Positions 8,158-22,141 are shown, counted from the stretch's first letter. The stretch: 64,000 nucleotides of DNA from Lachnospiraceae bacterium (GCA_910575035.1 CAJTDL010000005.1:186001-250000); one strand, 5' to 3'. Numbers and translations are program-made. The notes: generated from the sequence alone by a model not told the origin.

Positions 8158-11100
8158 TTACCTCTCTTCATCGCCATCTTTCAGTTTGGCAATCTCTCTC
8201 TTCTGCTTCCTTGTGCTTGCAATATAAGTGCCCCCTACAGCGGCTGCCAGAAGCAATTCTACGAAATGAAGGATGCAGTGTTTTACGTTCTGTGCAAGAT
8301 TCATATTATCTAATGGAACTTCATCATCCACGGCTTCTGTAAACTCCTGCCTGCCTTCCACCTGTTCTGTTGGGCTTGGAGTGTCATTCTCATCCTCTAT
8401 AATCGGCTGCAGCGGCACCTCTTCTACCGGCGTTTCAATTACTGGCGTTGTAACCGTCGGCGCTGGCGCTCCCGGCGCTGCTGTCGGCACTGTGCCTGTA
8501 ACTACTGGAGTGGTTGTTGGAACCACACCTGTAACAGTTGGCGCTGTCGGGCCATTACCTGCAGGAGGAACTACTGGGCCATCACCACCTGGTGTTACTG
8601 CATTTGCAGCCGAAGTGCTCAGGCTCTCGCTCATCGAAGTGCTTAAACTCAGGCTCTCACTTGTGGATGTGCTTAGGCTTGTGCTGGCGCTTATGCTCTG
8701 GCTCTCGCTGGCAGAGGTGCTCAGGCTCTCGCTGGCGCTCACACTCAGGCTTTCGCTTCTGGATGCACTCAGGCTTGCCCTCTCGCTTTCTCTCAGGCTT
8801 GTCCTTTCGCTTGTGCTGGCGGATGCGCTTACACTTGCGCTGGCACTTTCACTTGCAGAGGTGCTCAGGCTTGCGCTGGCGGAGGTGCTTAGGCTTGTGC
8901 TTCCACTCATGGATGTACTTATACTCTCGCTGATAGATGCACTTAGGCTTATGCTTGCGCTCTCACTTGCAGATGCAGATTCGCTTGTGCTTGTGTCAGC
9001 AAAATCACTTTCACTTGTGTTAGCTGAGATGCTTGCACTCTCACTTGCAGATTCTGAAGCACTTACACTCTCGCTTATGGATGCGCTTTCGCTGATCGAT
9101 GTGCTTACGCTTGCGCTCTCACTTATGGATGCGCTTTCGCTTGCAGATTCATTCTCACTTACGGAAGTGGATTCTCTCTCGCTTTCACTTGTGGATACTG
9201 ACACACTTTCTATCTCACTGATGGATGCGCTTGTACTTCCAGATTCGCTTTCACTTATGTTTGTGCTTTCACTGGTGGATGCGCTTATGCTCTCACTCAG
9301 ACTCAAGCTTTCGCTTATGGACGCACTTACACTTGCACTCTCACTGATGGACGCACTCACACTTTCGCTCTCACTCAAGCTGGCACTTAGGCTGGCCGAT
9401 TCACTTGCAGCTGATGAGGTGCTTGCACTTGCTGATTCTGATGTACTTGTGCTTTCGCTTGCTGAGGCAGAAGTACTTGCGCTCACACTATTCTGGCTTG
9501 CGCTTTCAGATGCACTTACGCTTTCACTGATGGATGCGCTTATGCTTTCGCTCTCACTTACGCTTGTTGACGTGCTTTCGCTCTCGCTTTCACTCGTGCT
9601 GGTGCTTCCACTCTCACTTACGCTTGTGCTCGTGCTTTCGCTTGTTGACGTGCTTTCGCTTTCACTTTCACTTGTACTCGTGCTTTCGCTTTCGCTCACA
9701 CTTGTGCTCGTGCTTTCACTTTCACTCACACTCGTGCTCGTGCTTTCGCTTTCACTTGTGGACGTGCTCTCGCTTACACTTGTACTTGTAATCTCGCTTT
9801 CACTTTCACTTGTGCTCTCGCTTTCACTTTCACTTGTACTTGTGCTTTCGCTCACACTTGTACTTGTGCTCTCACTTTCGCTTTCACTTGTGCTTTCACT
9901 TTCACTTTCACTTGTACTCGTGCTTTCGCTTTCACTTGTGCTCTCGCTTTCACTTACTGATGTTGACGTGCTCTCGCTTTCACTTTCGCTCACACTTGTG
10001 CTTGTGCTCTCGCTTTCACTTTCACTTGTACTTGTGCTTTCGCTCACACTTGTGCTCTCGCTTTCACTTGTGGACGTGCTCTCGCTTTCACTTACACTTG
10101 TGGACGTGCTTTCGCTCACACTTGTACTTGTGCTCTCGCTTTCGCTTTCACTTGTGCTCTCGCTTTCACTTTCGCTCACACTCGTGCTTTCGCTTTCACT
10201 TGTGCTCTCGCTTTCGCTTTCACTTGTGCTCTCGCTTTCGCTCACACTTGTGCTTGTGCTCTCGCTTTCACTTACACTTGTGCTCGTGCTTTCGCTTACA
10301 CTTGTGGACGTGCTTTCACTTTCACTTGTACTCGTGCTTTCGCTCACACTTGTACTCGTGCTTTCGCTTTCACTTGTGCTCTCGCTTTCACTTTCACTTG
10401 TGCTCGTGCTTTCGCTCACACTTGTACTCGTGCTTTCACTTTCACTTGTACTCGTGCTTTCGCTCACACTTGTACTCGTGCTTTCACTTACACTTACACT
10501 TGTTGATGTGCTTTCGCTTTCACTTGTGCTCGTGCTTTCACTTTCACTTGTACTCGTGCTTTCGCTCACACTTGTACTCGTGCTTTCACTTTCACTTGTA
10601 CTCGTGCTTTCGCTCACACTTGTACTCGTACTTTCGCTTTCACTTGTGCTCGCACTTTCACTTACACTTGTGCTCGTGCTTTCACTTTCACTTGTACTCG
10701 TGCTTTCGCTCACACTTGTACTCGTGCTTTCACTTACACTTACACTTGTTGATGTGCTTTCGCTTTCACTTGTGCTCGCGCTTTCACTTTCACTTGTACT
10801 CGTGCTTTCGCTTTCACTTTCACTTGTACTTGTGCTCGTGCTTTCGCTTTCACTTGTGCTCGTGCTTTCGCTTTCACTTTCACTTGTGCTCGTGCTTTCA
10901 CTTTCACTTGTACTCGTGCTTTCGCTCACACTTGTACTCGTGCTTTCACTTTCACTTGTACTCGTGCTTTCGCTCACACTTGTACTCGTGCTTTCACTTT
11001 CACTTACACTTGTTGATGTGCTTTCGCTTTCACTTGTACTCGTGCTTTCGCTTTCACTTGTGCTCGTGCTTTCACTTTCACTTGTACTCGTGCTTTCGCT

Positions 11101-14100
11101 CACACTTGTACTCGTGCTTTCACTTTCACTTGTACTCGTGCTTTCGCTCACACTTGTACTCGTGCTTTCACTTGTGCTCTCGCTTTCACTTTCACTTGTG
11201 CTCGTGCTTTCACTTGTACTCGTGCTTTCACTTTCACTTACACTTGTTGATGTGCTTTCGCTTTCACTTGTGCTTTCGCTTTCGCTTTCACTTGTGCTCT
11301 CGCTTTCACTTTCACTTGTACTCGTGCTTTCGCTTTCACTTGTACTCGTGCTTTCACTTACACTTGTACTCATGCTTTCACTTACACTTGTACTCGTGCT
11401 TTCGCTCACACTTGTACTCGTGCTTTCACTTGTGCTCTCGCTTTCACTTTCACTTGTGCTCGCGCTTTCACTTTCACTTTCACTTGTACTCGTGCTTTCG
11501 CTCACACTTGTACTCGTACTTTCGCTTTCACTTGTGCTCGCGCTTTCGCTTTCACTTGTGCTCTCGCTTTCACTTTCACTTGTGCTCGTGCTTTCGCTCA
11601 CACTTGTACTCGTGCTTTCGCTTTCACTTGTGCTCGTGCTTTCGCTCACACTTGTACTCGTGCTTTCACTTTCACTTACACTTGTTGATGTGCTTTCGCT
11701 TTCGCTTTCACTTGTGCTCTCGCTTTCGCTCACACTTGTACTCGTGCTTTCGCTTTCACTTGTGCTCTCGCTTTCACTTTCACTTGTGCTCGTGCTTTCA
11801 CTTTCACTTGTACTCGTGCTTTCGCTCACACTTGTACTCGTGCTTTCACTTGTGCTCGCGCTTTCACTTACACTTGTGCTCGCGCTTTCACTTTCACTTG
11901 TACTCGTGCTTTCGCTCACACTTGTACTCGTGCTTTCACTTTCACTTGTACTCGTGCTTTCACTTTCACTTGTACTCGTGCTTTCGCTCACACTTGTACT
12001 CGTGCTTTCGCTCACACTTGTACTCGTGCTTTCACTTTCACTTGTACTCGTGCTTTCGCTCACACTTGTACTCGTGCTTTCGCTTTCACTTGTGCTCGCG
12101 CTTTCACTTACACTTGTACTCGTGCTTTCGCTTTCACTTGTGCTCGCGCTTTCACTTACACTTGTGCTCGTGCTTTCGCTTTCGCTTTCACTTGTGCTCG
12201 CGCTTTCGCTCACACTTGTACTTGTGCTCGCGCTTTCACTTACACTTGTACTTGTGCTCGTGCTTTCGCTTACTGAAGCGGATGTGCTTTCACTCTCGCT
12301 TTCAGAAGTAGACATGCTCATTCTCTGAGATATACTCATAGATTGGCTTTCATATGTAGACAATGATGCACTCAGGCTAGAAGACAGTGATTTACTTGTA
12401 GATTCTGATGCCTTTACACTTGCAGACAGTGAGTCACTCTTCCACGCTGAAGCACTCGCACTGGTCACTGCACTTCTGCTGGCACTTTCTGATGCCTCTG
12501 CTAAAGAATTACTTTGGATTTCACTTTCTCTGACTGCAGTACTCAGAGCTTCTGATTTCTCCGTATACTCTGACCTGTACTCATTCTGATATGCATCTTT
12601 GCCCTCTTCGAAATCCTTCTCTGCAAAAAATGAATCTCCGCCCTTATACGGATCATTCTTTTTAATAATAAACTTTCCGTTTGAATCTTTTTTAAGCTCT
12701 ACCAGATAAATATACTTTACTTTTGTAGCATCATTACGATGTTCCGTCCAGGAAATACCACCATAAAACGTCAAATGATTTCTATCCCTTATAGCACTGC
12801 CATCAGCACCTGCTGTAACGTAATCAAAATATCTTACATGTCTTTCTCCATTTGCATCTGTATACGTTACCGTTACATGGCTGCCATCAGCACCATCATT
12901 GCCTTCCCACTTTGAGAACTGGACATCTGTATAGTTATTCACCTGTGCATCATTAAGCATTTTATACTGGATCAAAAGCTCTGCCAACTTACTTGCTTCA
13001 CTATAGTAATTACCTTGACTAAGATCCTTATCTTTTCTACTCTCTGCTTTCTGACGCTCTTTCTCTACAACTAGCCTTTGAGCATCAATCTCTTTCTTCA
13101 GCTTTTCCAGCTTCTCTAGCCGTTGTTCGCCATCTTTATAATGCTCTAATAAACTATCATAATCCCTCTGCACCTCAGAAACTGCCGTAGACATAGAGGC
13201 ATTCAAGCTATTTTCTGTAGACTCCGATGTAGACAGGCTTATGCTTACAGATTTGGATGCACTCTCCGATGCCAAGCTATCCTGTACCTTTTCTTCTGAC
13301 AAGGAAACGCTGGCGCTTAATGACTCAGATGACAAGCTGCTGTTCAGCGACTCCAAGGAAGCGCTGGCACTTGTGGAAGCCTCTCTCAGGCTCTGCAGCT
13401 CAGAATCCTCTGCTTCTGTCAGGCCTTCGCCCTCACTCTTTGCCATCAATGCCTGGTATCTTGCTGAATTAAATCCCTGAAGGCCAGGTGCCTCAGACTG
13501 CACATCCCTATCTAAACTGTCAGCTATGTTTGCACTCAAACTTTCACTTGTACTTTTACTCAGACTCGCACTCAAGCTCTCGCTCAAGCTTGCACTCAAA
13601 CTCTCACTTGTGCTTGCGCCCAGGCTTTCATCTGCATTCAGGCTTTCACTTGTGCTTGCACTTAAGCTCTCACTTGCACTTATAGACGCCTCATCCAGCT
13701 CATCTCCTGGATTCTCTGGATTCACCTCATCCAATTCCCCTCCTGGCTCCTCCAAATCCGCGCCTTCATCAATTATTTCACCTGTTTCTTGATTACCTGG
13801 CGTTTCAACCGTGTCTGCTGGCGGCTCATTTGGGCTTTCCATTGCCCCAGACGGTGCGCTGATTTCCTCCTCTGCGCCCACTGCCTGCCCATTTGCCAAT
13901 GAGTCAGCAGCTTCCTCTGATATGCTTTTCTCCTCATAGGATGGTAAAACAATTTCGTTTGTGTTGCCATTGAACTGTTCAAATTCACCCTCAGCTGCAT
14001 ATACAACATTGGCATCACCCAGAACGTCAACACCACCAATTGCTGCTCCAACGGCAACGGCACCCTTTAAAAGTGTCTTTGCCTTTTTACTATTTATATT

Positions 14101-14136
14101 TGGGCTTTTGCCCTTTCGGTTTCTTTTTTTACTCAT
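8158..14136 (-). CDS. Giant serine-rich repeat adhesin exported by the accessory Sec system
   Basis: A 1992-residue protein. A basic N-terminus ([10 protein letters not shown]) leads into a short signal sequence ([14 protein letters not shown]), probably cleaved near VYA-A at about residue 48. An acidic/Pro segment (100-150) is followed by a first Ser-rich block (about 150-320, interrupted), a coiled coil (325-370), a beta-rich candidate binding region (about 395-500), then a second block of about 1290 residues of SESTSTSV-type repeats. A Pro/Thr/Val stalk leads to a C-terminal helix ([20 protein letters not shown]) and a basic tail. No LPXTG motif is present, so it is probably membrane-anchored. 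It is the expected substrate of the adjacent Asp/SecA2/SecY2 machinery and GtfA. Three c-di-GMP aptamers precede it. Confidence 0.95.
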   Translation of the reverse strand: MSKKRNRKGKSPNINSKKAKTLLKGAVAVGAAIGGVDVLGDANVVYAAEGEFEQFNGNTNEIVLPSYEEKSISEEAADSLANGQAVGAEEEISAPSGAMESPNEPPADTVETPGNQETGEIIDEGADLEEPGGELDEVNPENPGDELDEASISASESLSASTSESLNADESLGASTSESLSASLSESLSASLSKSTSESLSANIADSLDRDVQSEAPGLQGFNSARYQALMAKSEGEGLTEAEDSELQSLREASTSASASLESLNSSLSSESLSASVSLSEEKVQDSLASESASKSVSISLSTSESTENSLNASMSTAVSEVQRDYDSLLEHYKDGEQRLEKLEKLKKEIDAQRLVVEKERQKAESRKDKDLSQGNYYSEASKLAELLIQYKMLNDAQVNNYTDVQFSKWEGNDGADGSHVTVTYTDANGERHVRYFDYVTAGADGSAIRDRNHLTFYGGISWTEHRNDATKVKYIYLVELKKDSNGKFIIKKNDPYKGGDSFFAEKDFEEGKDAYQNEYRSEYTEKSEALSTAVRESEIQSNSLAEASESASRSAVTSASASAWKSDSLSASVKASESTSKSLSSSLSASLSTYESQSMSISQRMSMSTSESESESTSASVSESTSTSTSVSESASTSTSVSESASTSESESESTSTSVSESASTSESESTSTSVSESASTSESESTSTSVSESTSTSESESTSTSVSESTSTSVSESTSTSESESTSTSESESTSTSVSESTSTSESESASTSVSESASTSESTSTSVSESTSTSESESTSTSESESESTSESESTSTSVSESESTSESESESTSTSVSESESTSTSVSESTSTSESESTSTSVSESTSTSESESESTSESESASTSESESTSTSVSESTSTSESESESASTSESESESTSESTSTSVSESTSTSVSESMSTSVSESTSTSESESTSTSESESESTSESESESTSESESTSTSVSESESTSTSESTSTSESESESTSESTSTSVSESTSTSESESTSTSVSESTSTSESESTSTSESESTSTSESESTSTSVSESESTSTSVSESTSTSESESTSTSVSESTSTSESESTSTSESESESTSTSESESTSTSTSESESESTSTSESESASTSESESTSTSVSVSESTSTSVSESTSTSESESTSTSVSESASTSESESTSTSVSESTSTSESESTSTSVSESTSTSESESTSTSESESTSTSVSVSESTSTSVSESTSTSESESTSTSVSESTSTSESESESTSESESTSTSVSESTSTSESESTSTSVSESTSTSVSESESTSTSVSESESTSESESESTSESESTSVSESESESTSESESESTSTSVSESTSTSVSESESTSTSESESTSVSESTSTSESESESTSTSVSESESESTSTSVSESESTSESESTSTSESESESTSESESESTSTSVSESTSTSESESESTSESESEITSTSVSESTSTSESESTSTSVSESESTSTSVSESESTSTSESESESTSTSESTSTSVSESGSTSTSESESESTSTSVSESESISASISESVSASESASQNSVSASTSASASESTSTSESASASTSSAASESASLSASLSESESVSASISESASVSASISESLSLSESISASTSESTNISESESGSTSASISEIESVSVSTSESERESTSVSENESASESASISESASVSTSISESASISESVSASESASESASISANTSESDFADTSTSESASASESASISLSASISESISTSMSGSTSLSTSASASLSTSASESASASVSASASTSERTSLRESERASLSASRSESLSVSASESLSTSASESQSISASTSLSTSTSESLSLSTSMSESLSTSAANAVTPGGDGPVVPPAGNGPTAPTVTGVVPTTTPVVTGTVPTAAPGAPAPTVTTPVIETPVEEVPLQPIIEDENDTPSPTEQVEGRQEFTEAVDDEVPLDNMNLAQNVKHCILHFVELLLAAAVGGTYIASTRKQKREIAKLKDGDEER
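8608..12474 (-). repeat. DNA of the second serine-rich repeat block
   Basis: About 3.9 kb of low-complexity tandem coding repeats built from 6-, 12- and 18-base units encoding SE, STSTSV and SESE variants. Long identical stretches recur many times, so recombination, copy-number variation and assembly collapse are all likely here. Codon use alternates among several Ser codons, which preserves the protein repeat while varying the DNA. Both the coding strand and one complementary frame stay open across the block, a consequence of the repeat composition. Confidence 0.95.
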
Positions 14137-14184
14137 GTTCCTATTTTATCCTTTCTTTGCTCATTCACGGATGCAAAGTGTCCG

Positions 14185-14256
14185 GCGGCCGGGCTGGCGT
14201 AGTACCGAAGCACCTTAGCCCCCATGGCTTTGCGTCCCGCCGTTTCCAACGGTTTG
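14185..14256 (-). promoter_or_regulatory. c-di-GMP-I (GEMM) riboswitch aptamer, gene-proximal copy
   Basis: On the minus strand this copy shows the class I c-di-GMP aptamer core: GCAAACC, a GGAAAC loop in a short stem, GGGACGCAAAGCC, GGGGGCTAAGG, and a closing GCCAGCCCGGCCGC. A CTTCGG tetraloop caps the second stem. It ends 48 bases before the adhesin start codon. No oligo-T terminator follows. A CTTTGC segment just downstream is complementary to the GCAAAG core, which is a possible switching element. That mechanism is inference. Confidence 0.88.
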
Positions 14257-14268
14257 CTAATTAAATTA

Positions 14269-14343
14269 GCGGCCGGGCTGACATAGCATCTGTTAACACC
14301 TTAGTCCCCATAGCTTTGCGTCCCGCCGTTTCCGGCAGTTTGC
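14269..14343 (-). promoter_or_regulatory. c-di-GMP-I riboswitch aptamer, middle copy
   Basis: The second of three tandem aptamers: GCAAACTGCC, GGAAAC loop, GGCGGGACGCAAAGC, ATGGGGACTAAGG, then GATGCTATGTCAGCCC. It is joined to its neighbour by the linker TAATTTAATTA, which also joins copies 1 and 2. Stem bases co-vary against the other copies (GCCGG/CGGC here, TATCGG/GGTA in the distal copy), which supports selection on RNA structure. Confidence 0.88.
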
Positions 14344-14354
14344 TAATTAAATTA

Positions 14355-14430
14355 GCGGTCAGGCTGACATAGTGTCTGTTAACACCTTAGTCCCTATGGC
14401 TTTGCGTCCTACCGTTTCCGATAGTTTGCC
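14355..14430 (-). promoter_or_regulatory. c-di-GMP-I riboswitch aptamer, distal copy
   Basis: The first aptamer reached by RNA polymerase: GGCAAACTATC, GGAAAC loop, GGTAGGACGCAAAGCC, ATAGGGACTAAGG, GACACTATGTCAGCCTG. It retains all core positions. It follows 17 bases after the stop of a 36-codon ORF with a strong ribosome binding site. Three aptamers in series would be expected to give a steeper dose response than one. Confidence 0.88.
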
Positions 14431-14447
14431 AAAAGTTACTGCACAGC

Positions 14448-14558
14448 CTATGCCATGCAAGCCATCTGTTCATGCGTCATCCCCGTTGACATCGACGGCA
14501 TATGACAATGGGTTAATGTGCCTGGCGGACAAGGCGCCATCCCATTCCACCCACGCAT
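14448..14558 (-). CDS. 36-residue Met/Cys/His-rich leader ORF
   Basis: A short ORF preceded by GGGGAGGTGATTAAT, a near-ideal ribosome binding site at correct spacing. The peptide begins MRGWNGMAPCPPGTLTHCHM and ends MTHEQMACMA, with seven Met, three Cys and three His. It lies in the mRNA leader just upstream of the three c-di-GMP aptamers. It could be a leader peptide whose translation affects folding of the riboswitch array, a small metal-binding or envelope peptide, or chance. No family is recognised. Confidence 0.45.
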   Translation of the reverse strand: MRGWNGMAPCPPGTLTHCHMPSMSTGMTHEQMACMA

Positions 14559-14681
14559 ATTAATCACCTCCCCACGCTTCCCTCACAATCCCACTGAAAC
14601 ATTCCCTAAAAATCATAAAATAAGACAATGCCATTACATTCTTAACCTTTTTGAGGAATTCCATCAAAATGTAATCGGCAT

Positions 14682-14714
14682 AAGTATGCAACTGTCATAA
14701 AGTGTACTTTTTAA
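14682..14714 (-). promoter_or_regulatory. Promoter-like palindromic repeat, copy A
   Basis: A 33-base element that recurs at 14862-14894 with 29 of 33 bases identical and in the same orientation. Read on the minus strand it carries an AAAGT/ACTTT inverted repeat followed by ATGACAGTTGCATACTT. The TGACA resembles a -35 box, but a matching -10 is weak here. It lies upstream of the leader ORF, aptamers and adhesin, so it may be an operator/promoter of the operon. Confidence 0.4.
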
Positions 14715-14861
14715 TAGTGTTTATAACAAATGCTTTTCCCCATAGTTATAAAACTTCATTTATTCTAAAATTAAGAATTATTTTACAAAATATTCATTTT
14801 TTACCCAAAATTTACTATTTTATATTGAATGGTAAAACATTTCGTGTTAGAATTAAAACAG

Positions 14862-14894
14862 AAGTATGCAACTGTCAAAAAGTACACTTTTTGA
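14862..14894 (-). promoter_or_regulatory. Promoter-like palindromic repeat, copy B
   Basis: The second copy of the 33-base element. On the minus strand it reads as a perfect AAAAAGT/ACTTTTT inverted repeat with a 2-base centre, overlapping TTGACA. Seventeen bases after TTGACA comes TAATTC, so this copy is a plausible sigma-A promoter with a repressor or activator palindrome over its -35. A transcript from here would start about 690 bases before the adhesin. An insertion-sequence end is an alternative reading. Confidence 0.45.
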
Positions 14895-15591
14895 CCTCCT
14901 CTCCCATTTGGTATCTACAGGCTCTCTATACCATGAATATTGACAATCGCCAAAAAATCAAAGCCCTCGTTCAAGTCCTTGATCAGAGGTTAACAACAAG
15001 AAAAGTGATTCTGGATTCCAATCCCGCTGTCAGATATGGGTTTCTGGCATATCTTTTATGGCAAAGGACAACAATCTGAATAGCAGAATGCGCCTAGGAA
15101 TACATTATGCTGTTTTCCAAAAAATTGAATATAGCCTCCCCCAGATACCCAGCTACACAGCAACACTCCTACAAGCACTTCCAGCACCAGCATACCATTT
15201 GGATAAATTTGGATAAATCGGAAACCTGGACAGCCCCGGCTGCTACGCCAAAGGGCTGAGCCACCCTGGCACCACATAAATCGACGGCGGCACAGCCGCC
15301 GCTGCCCCCAACAGAATGGGAATCCAGAACCTCCATCACACCCGCCCTCACTATCTTCACGGGCAGCGCCCTTTTTTAATAGGAAGAAATGAAAATCCAA
15401 AACTTCTTACCTTCCCCCCATCCCATCCTCATTACGGCACTCAGATTTAAGAGATTCCAAAAGCCAGCAATTCCCCTATAGCAGAACTGCGGAGAATTAA
15501 ACCCAAAGAGATTAAAAAGACTGCACGCCCCAGCGGAATCCAAAAGACACATCCTGGATAGATCCGCAAAGGGGCCTGCAGTATTTTATTC
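14895..15591. other. Region without a convincing gene
   Basis: Plus-strand bases 14932-15079 can be read as a 48-residue peptide (starts MNIDNRQKIKALVQVL) that looks protein-like but has no ribosome binding site; it may be a gene remnant. The rest carries only short ORFs without initiation signals and a small GGCGGC/GCCGCC inverted repeat near 15288-15301. No terminator was recognised for the GH1 gene that ends here. Confidence 0.4.
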
Positions 15592-17028
<1,437 letters not shown>

Positions 17029-17073
17029 CTATTATGGCAAATGAATTTTTACAATAAATCGAAACCGCATTTT

Positions 17074-19894
<2,821 letters not shown>

Positions 19895-20041
19895 CCTGTG
19901 TCACAGTGGCATGCGCCCCAATCCAGACATTTTTGCATATGGAAATTTATGCCCGATAAAGCGGGGCAGCCCCTTCTGCGCAATCTACATCGATATTTAA
20001 CCGCCGGAGTAATAGTTGTCAAATTTCAGTTGGAACCTCCT

Positions 20042-20923
20042 TCATTGGGATTCCGAAAAGTTATTTTCCGTTCCCGCCTTATCCAAAAGCAGGTCATTAT
20101 GCAGCAGCATTTCCAGTGAAGATTTCGCATGCTCATTATAATGCCTGGATAAAAGAAGGGAGAAAAATATATCCATCACATAAGTTGCCGCTGAAAAGGA
20201 AGTGATCACATCCAGGCTTACCAGCGAGTCCCGGTTGGGAATCTCCACGATTTCATGGCACCATTTCCGGATCGTTTCATTATGGGGCCCCACGATCCCC
20301 ACCACATGGTTATTCGTCGCTTTCCGCAAATACTCAGCCGCCCGGATCATAGTCCGGTTTGCGCCAGTAAAGCTGATCAGGAATGTAAGCGTCTTCTTAT
20401 TCCTTCTGGCCGCCAGATAATGCCCGTTGATGCTTTCGTATGCGGAGCTTTCCATGCCCAGCGTGGCGAACTTAAAGGCCGCTGACTGCGCCAGGATATA
20501 GCTGATGCCAGCGCCGTAAATGTCAATGCATTCTGCCCTCTGCAGCACATGGTTAATCCGGTTCATGCTGTTTTTATCCAGGGAAAGGCGGGTGTTCGTA
20601 ACTGCTTTGTCATAGAGGACAGGCAGGGTATGGATGATGTCTGAATAGGTGCTTTTATCATGGATCGGCTCCCCCTCCAGCATCTGGGAAAGCCTGTTCT
20701 TCTGGTTCATCTCCTCTACCAGCTTCAGGCGCAGCTCCTGATAGCCTGCCAGGCCAAGCTTTTGGCTAAGGCGCACAACCGTCGCCTTGCTGGTAAAGGA
20801 CGCCCGGGAAAGCTCCCCAGAAGACATTCCGGGAACCTTGTCCAGGTTCTCCAGGATATAACGCGCAACTTCCCTCTCATGATTCGTAAAATTTTCTCCC
20901 TGCTCCAGCTTTTCGATCAGCAT
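20042..20923 (-). CDS. RpiR/MurR-family sugar-phosphate responsive regulator
   Basis: A 293-residue regulator with an N-terminal RpiR-type helix-turn-helix (about residues 1-77; SFTSKATVVRLSQKLGLAGY) and a SIS sugar-phosphate binding domain (about 120-260). The SIS domain spans IDIYGAGISYILAQSAAFKF to VVGIVGPHNETI. It lies upstream of, and points toward, the beta-glucoside PTS/GH1 operon, so it probably senses a sugar phosphate from that pathway. The last third (SFSAATYVMDIFFSLLLSRH) matches the usual SIS C-terminal helix. Confidence 0.9.
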   Translation of the reverse strand: MLIEKLEQGENFTNHEREVARYILENLDKVPGMSSGELSRASFTSKATVVRLSQKLGLAGYQELRLKLVEEMNQKNRLSQMLEGEPIHDKSTYSDIIHTLPVLYDKAVTNTRLSLDKNSMNRINHVLQRAECIDIYGAGISYILAQSAAFKFATLGMESSAYESINGHYLAARRNKKTLTFLISFTGANRTMIRAAEYLRKATNNHVVGIVGPHNETIRKWCHEIVEIPNRDSLVSLDVITSFSAATYVMDIFFSLLLSRHYNEHAKSSLEMLLHNDLLLDKAGTENNFSESQ

Positions 20924-21256
20924 CCTTCCCTCCCGCTTGCCAACAAGACTCTGGCAGATTCAAACAGTTCCGCTGTTTTATAATGTATACCCTCTGGGGC
21001 ATCCCGTAATACATGCCCTTCCAGCTTAAGGAACGGCTCCATATGTGCCCTGCTGTCATTCTGGCTCCGCTGCCTGGTTCACACATGCAATCGCATTCAG
21101 GCTTTTTGGATATCCGATATAAGGAAGGCACTGCGAAACAACACGTATCAAAAATCTCTTATCATTGCCCAGATTCATATTCCCCATTATACCACAAATC
21201 CGAAAGCAGGGAAATAGTAACTAATATTTAGGCGAATGAAATACCTCCTTGCTATA
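20924..21256. other. Intergenic region, no gene seen
   Basis: About 330 bases between the RpiR gene and the nuclease gene. It should hold the RpiR promoter. The overlapping short ORFs have no ribosome binding sites and no recognisable protein character. Confidence 0.5.
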
Positions 21257-22018
21257 TTATTTATACAAAATAGCATGATTTAACTTAATCAATGTTTCAA
21301 TTTCGATGCCGTTCTTTTCGCCCCCGTTTCGTACAAACTGAACAAGGCATGACTTTTTTTCCACCATGTGGCTAGATAATGCGATTTCCCCCTCAAAACA
21401 GTATTTACAAAGGAAATCGGCTACCATCCATTGCACTTCCCGTTGGGATAACTTCATTGCTGTTTTTTTATCCTTATATGGTTTCTCTTTCGTTTCAAAT
21501 TTGCATTCAAGGAACAGAAAGTATCGCCTGCCATTCTCTTCATATAATACTGCAATATCAGGTTTTACATTCATCATGCATTTGGCCTTAAAACGCAATT
21601 TTTCAAATTGCCCATCCTGAATTTTAGGCGACAAATCTTCACGCTCAAGCTGATTATGCCCCAAGTTGTTTACTTTTCCAACATATTTTATAGGACCATC
21701 ACATCCCATAATTTCTTTATAAATATAATGAATCAGCGCATCATTAAAATTGCCCTTATTCGCTGTCTTGCTCCGATAGAAAAAATCCCTTGTAAAAGAT
21801 GCTTCATAAAAAACCTGCCCTATCTTTTCCGCATTTTTAAGCCGGCATACTTGAAAAATATGCTCAATCTTTGTTTTTTTCTCATTTTTTAGAGATTTGC
21901 GCATTTTTGCGCTGCCATATCTGCATAAAATATTATACAAAAATAGGGCATATTGCCTTTCTTCCCTGCAAATAGAATGGCTGTCCTGAATAAAACTTTC
22001 TATAGAATAATTGCCCAT
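21257..22018 (-). CDS. Orphan PD-(D/E)xK-like nuclease domain protein
   Basis: A 253-residue protein of unrecognised family. Residues 152-173 contain a KPDIAVLYEE strand followed by FLFLECKFE. The D154...E171-x-K173 spacing, with a following SQREVQW (Gln192) segment, is the core of PD-(D/E)xK nucleases (restriction, Holliday junction and defence enzymes). The N-terminal 130 residues are Lys-rich and mostly helical. AGGAGGG supports the start. It is visibly AT-richer than its neighbours and has no methyltransferase or other partner next to it, which suggests horizontal acquisition. Function is inferred from the motif only. Confidence 0.6.
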   Translation of the reverse strand: MGNYSIESFIQDSHSICREERQYALFLYNILCRYGSAKMRKSLKNEKKTKIEHIFQVCRLKNAEKIGQVFYEASFTRDFFYRSKTANKGNFNDALIHYIYKEIMGCDGPIKYVGKVNNLGHNQLEREDLSPKIQDGQFEKLRFKAKCMMNVKPDIAVLYEENGRRYFLFLECKFETKEKPYKDKKTAMKLSQREVQWMVADFLCKYCFEGEIALSSHMVEKKSCLVQFVRNGGEKNGIEIETLIKLNHAILYK

Positions 22019-22141
22019 TTTTGCATGCCCTCCTAAAAAGCAAATTCTTCTCCATCCTGCAAGGCTTTCACCCTACCCTGATATGATGCAAATGCTGAAA
22101 TCCTGCCAAATCCTTCTGTGCACTTAAAAATTTCCTCTCTC

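Noticed and set aside
8273-12328. Two very long open frames (1351 and 833 codons) on the plus strand opposite the adhesin repeats
   Set aside because: They arise from the codon pattern of the Ser/Glu/Thr repeats on the other strand. They consist of Leu/Val/Ser or Cys/Phe/His repeats without a ribosome binding site or family match.
8608-12474. Low-complexity block as a non-coding satellite
   Set aside because: The minus frame is uninterrupted from signal peptide to C-terminal helix and encodes a typical serine-rich repeat.
14185-14430. Tandem repeat that could be taken for a CRISPR array
   Set aside because: The repeat units are 72-76 bases with conserved c-di-GMP-I aptamer motifs and 11-base linkers, not short repeats with unique spacers.
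15056-15400. Minus-strand ORFs of 114 and 63 codons in the intergenic region
   Set aside because: They lack ribosome binding sites and overlap in different frames; the sequence has no recognisable domain.
20877-21131. 84-codon minus-strand ORF overlapping the RpiR start
   Set aside because: It overlaps the rpiR gene in another frame with no initiation signal and an improbable composition.
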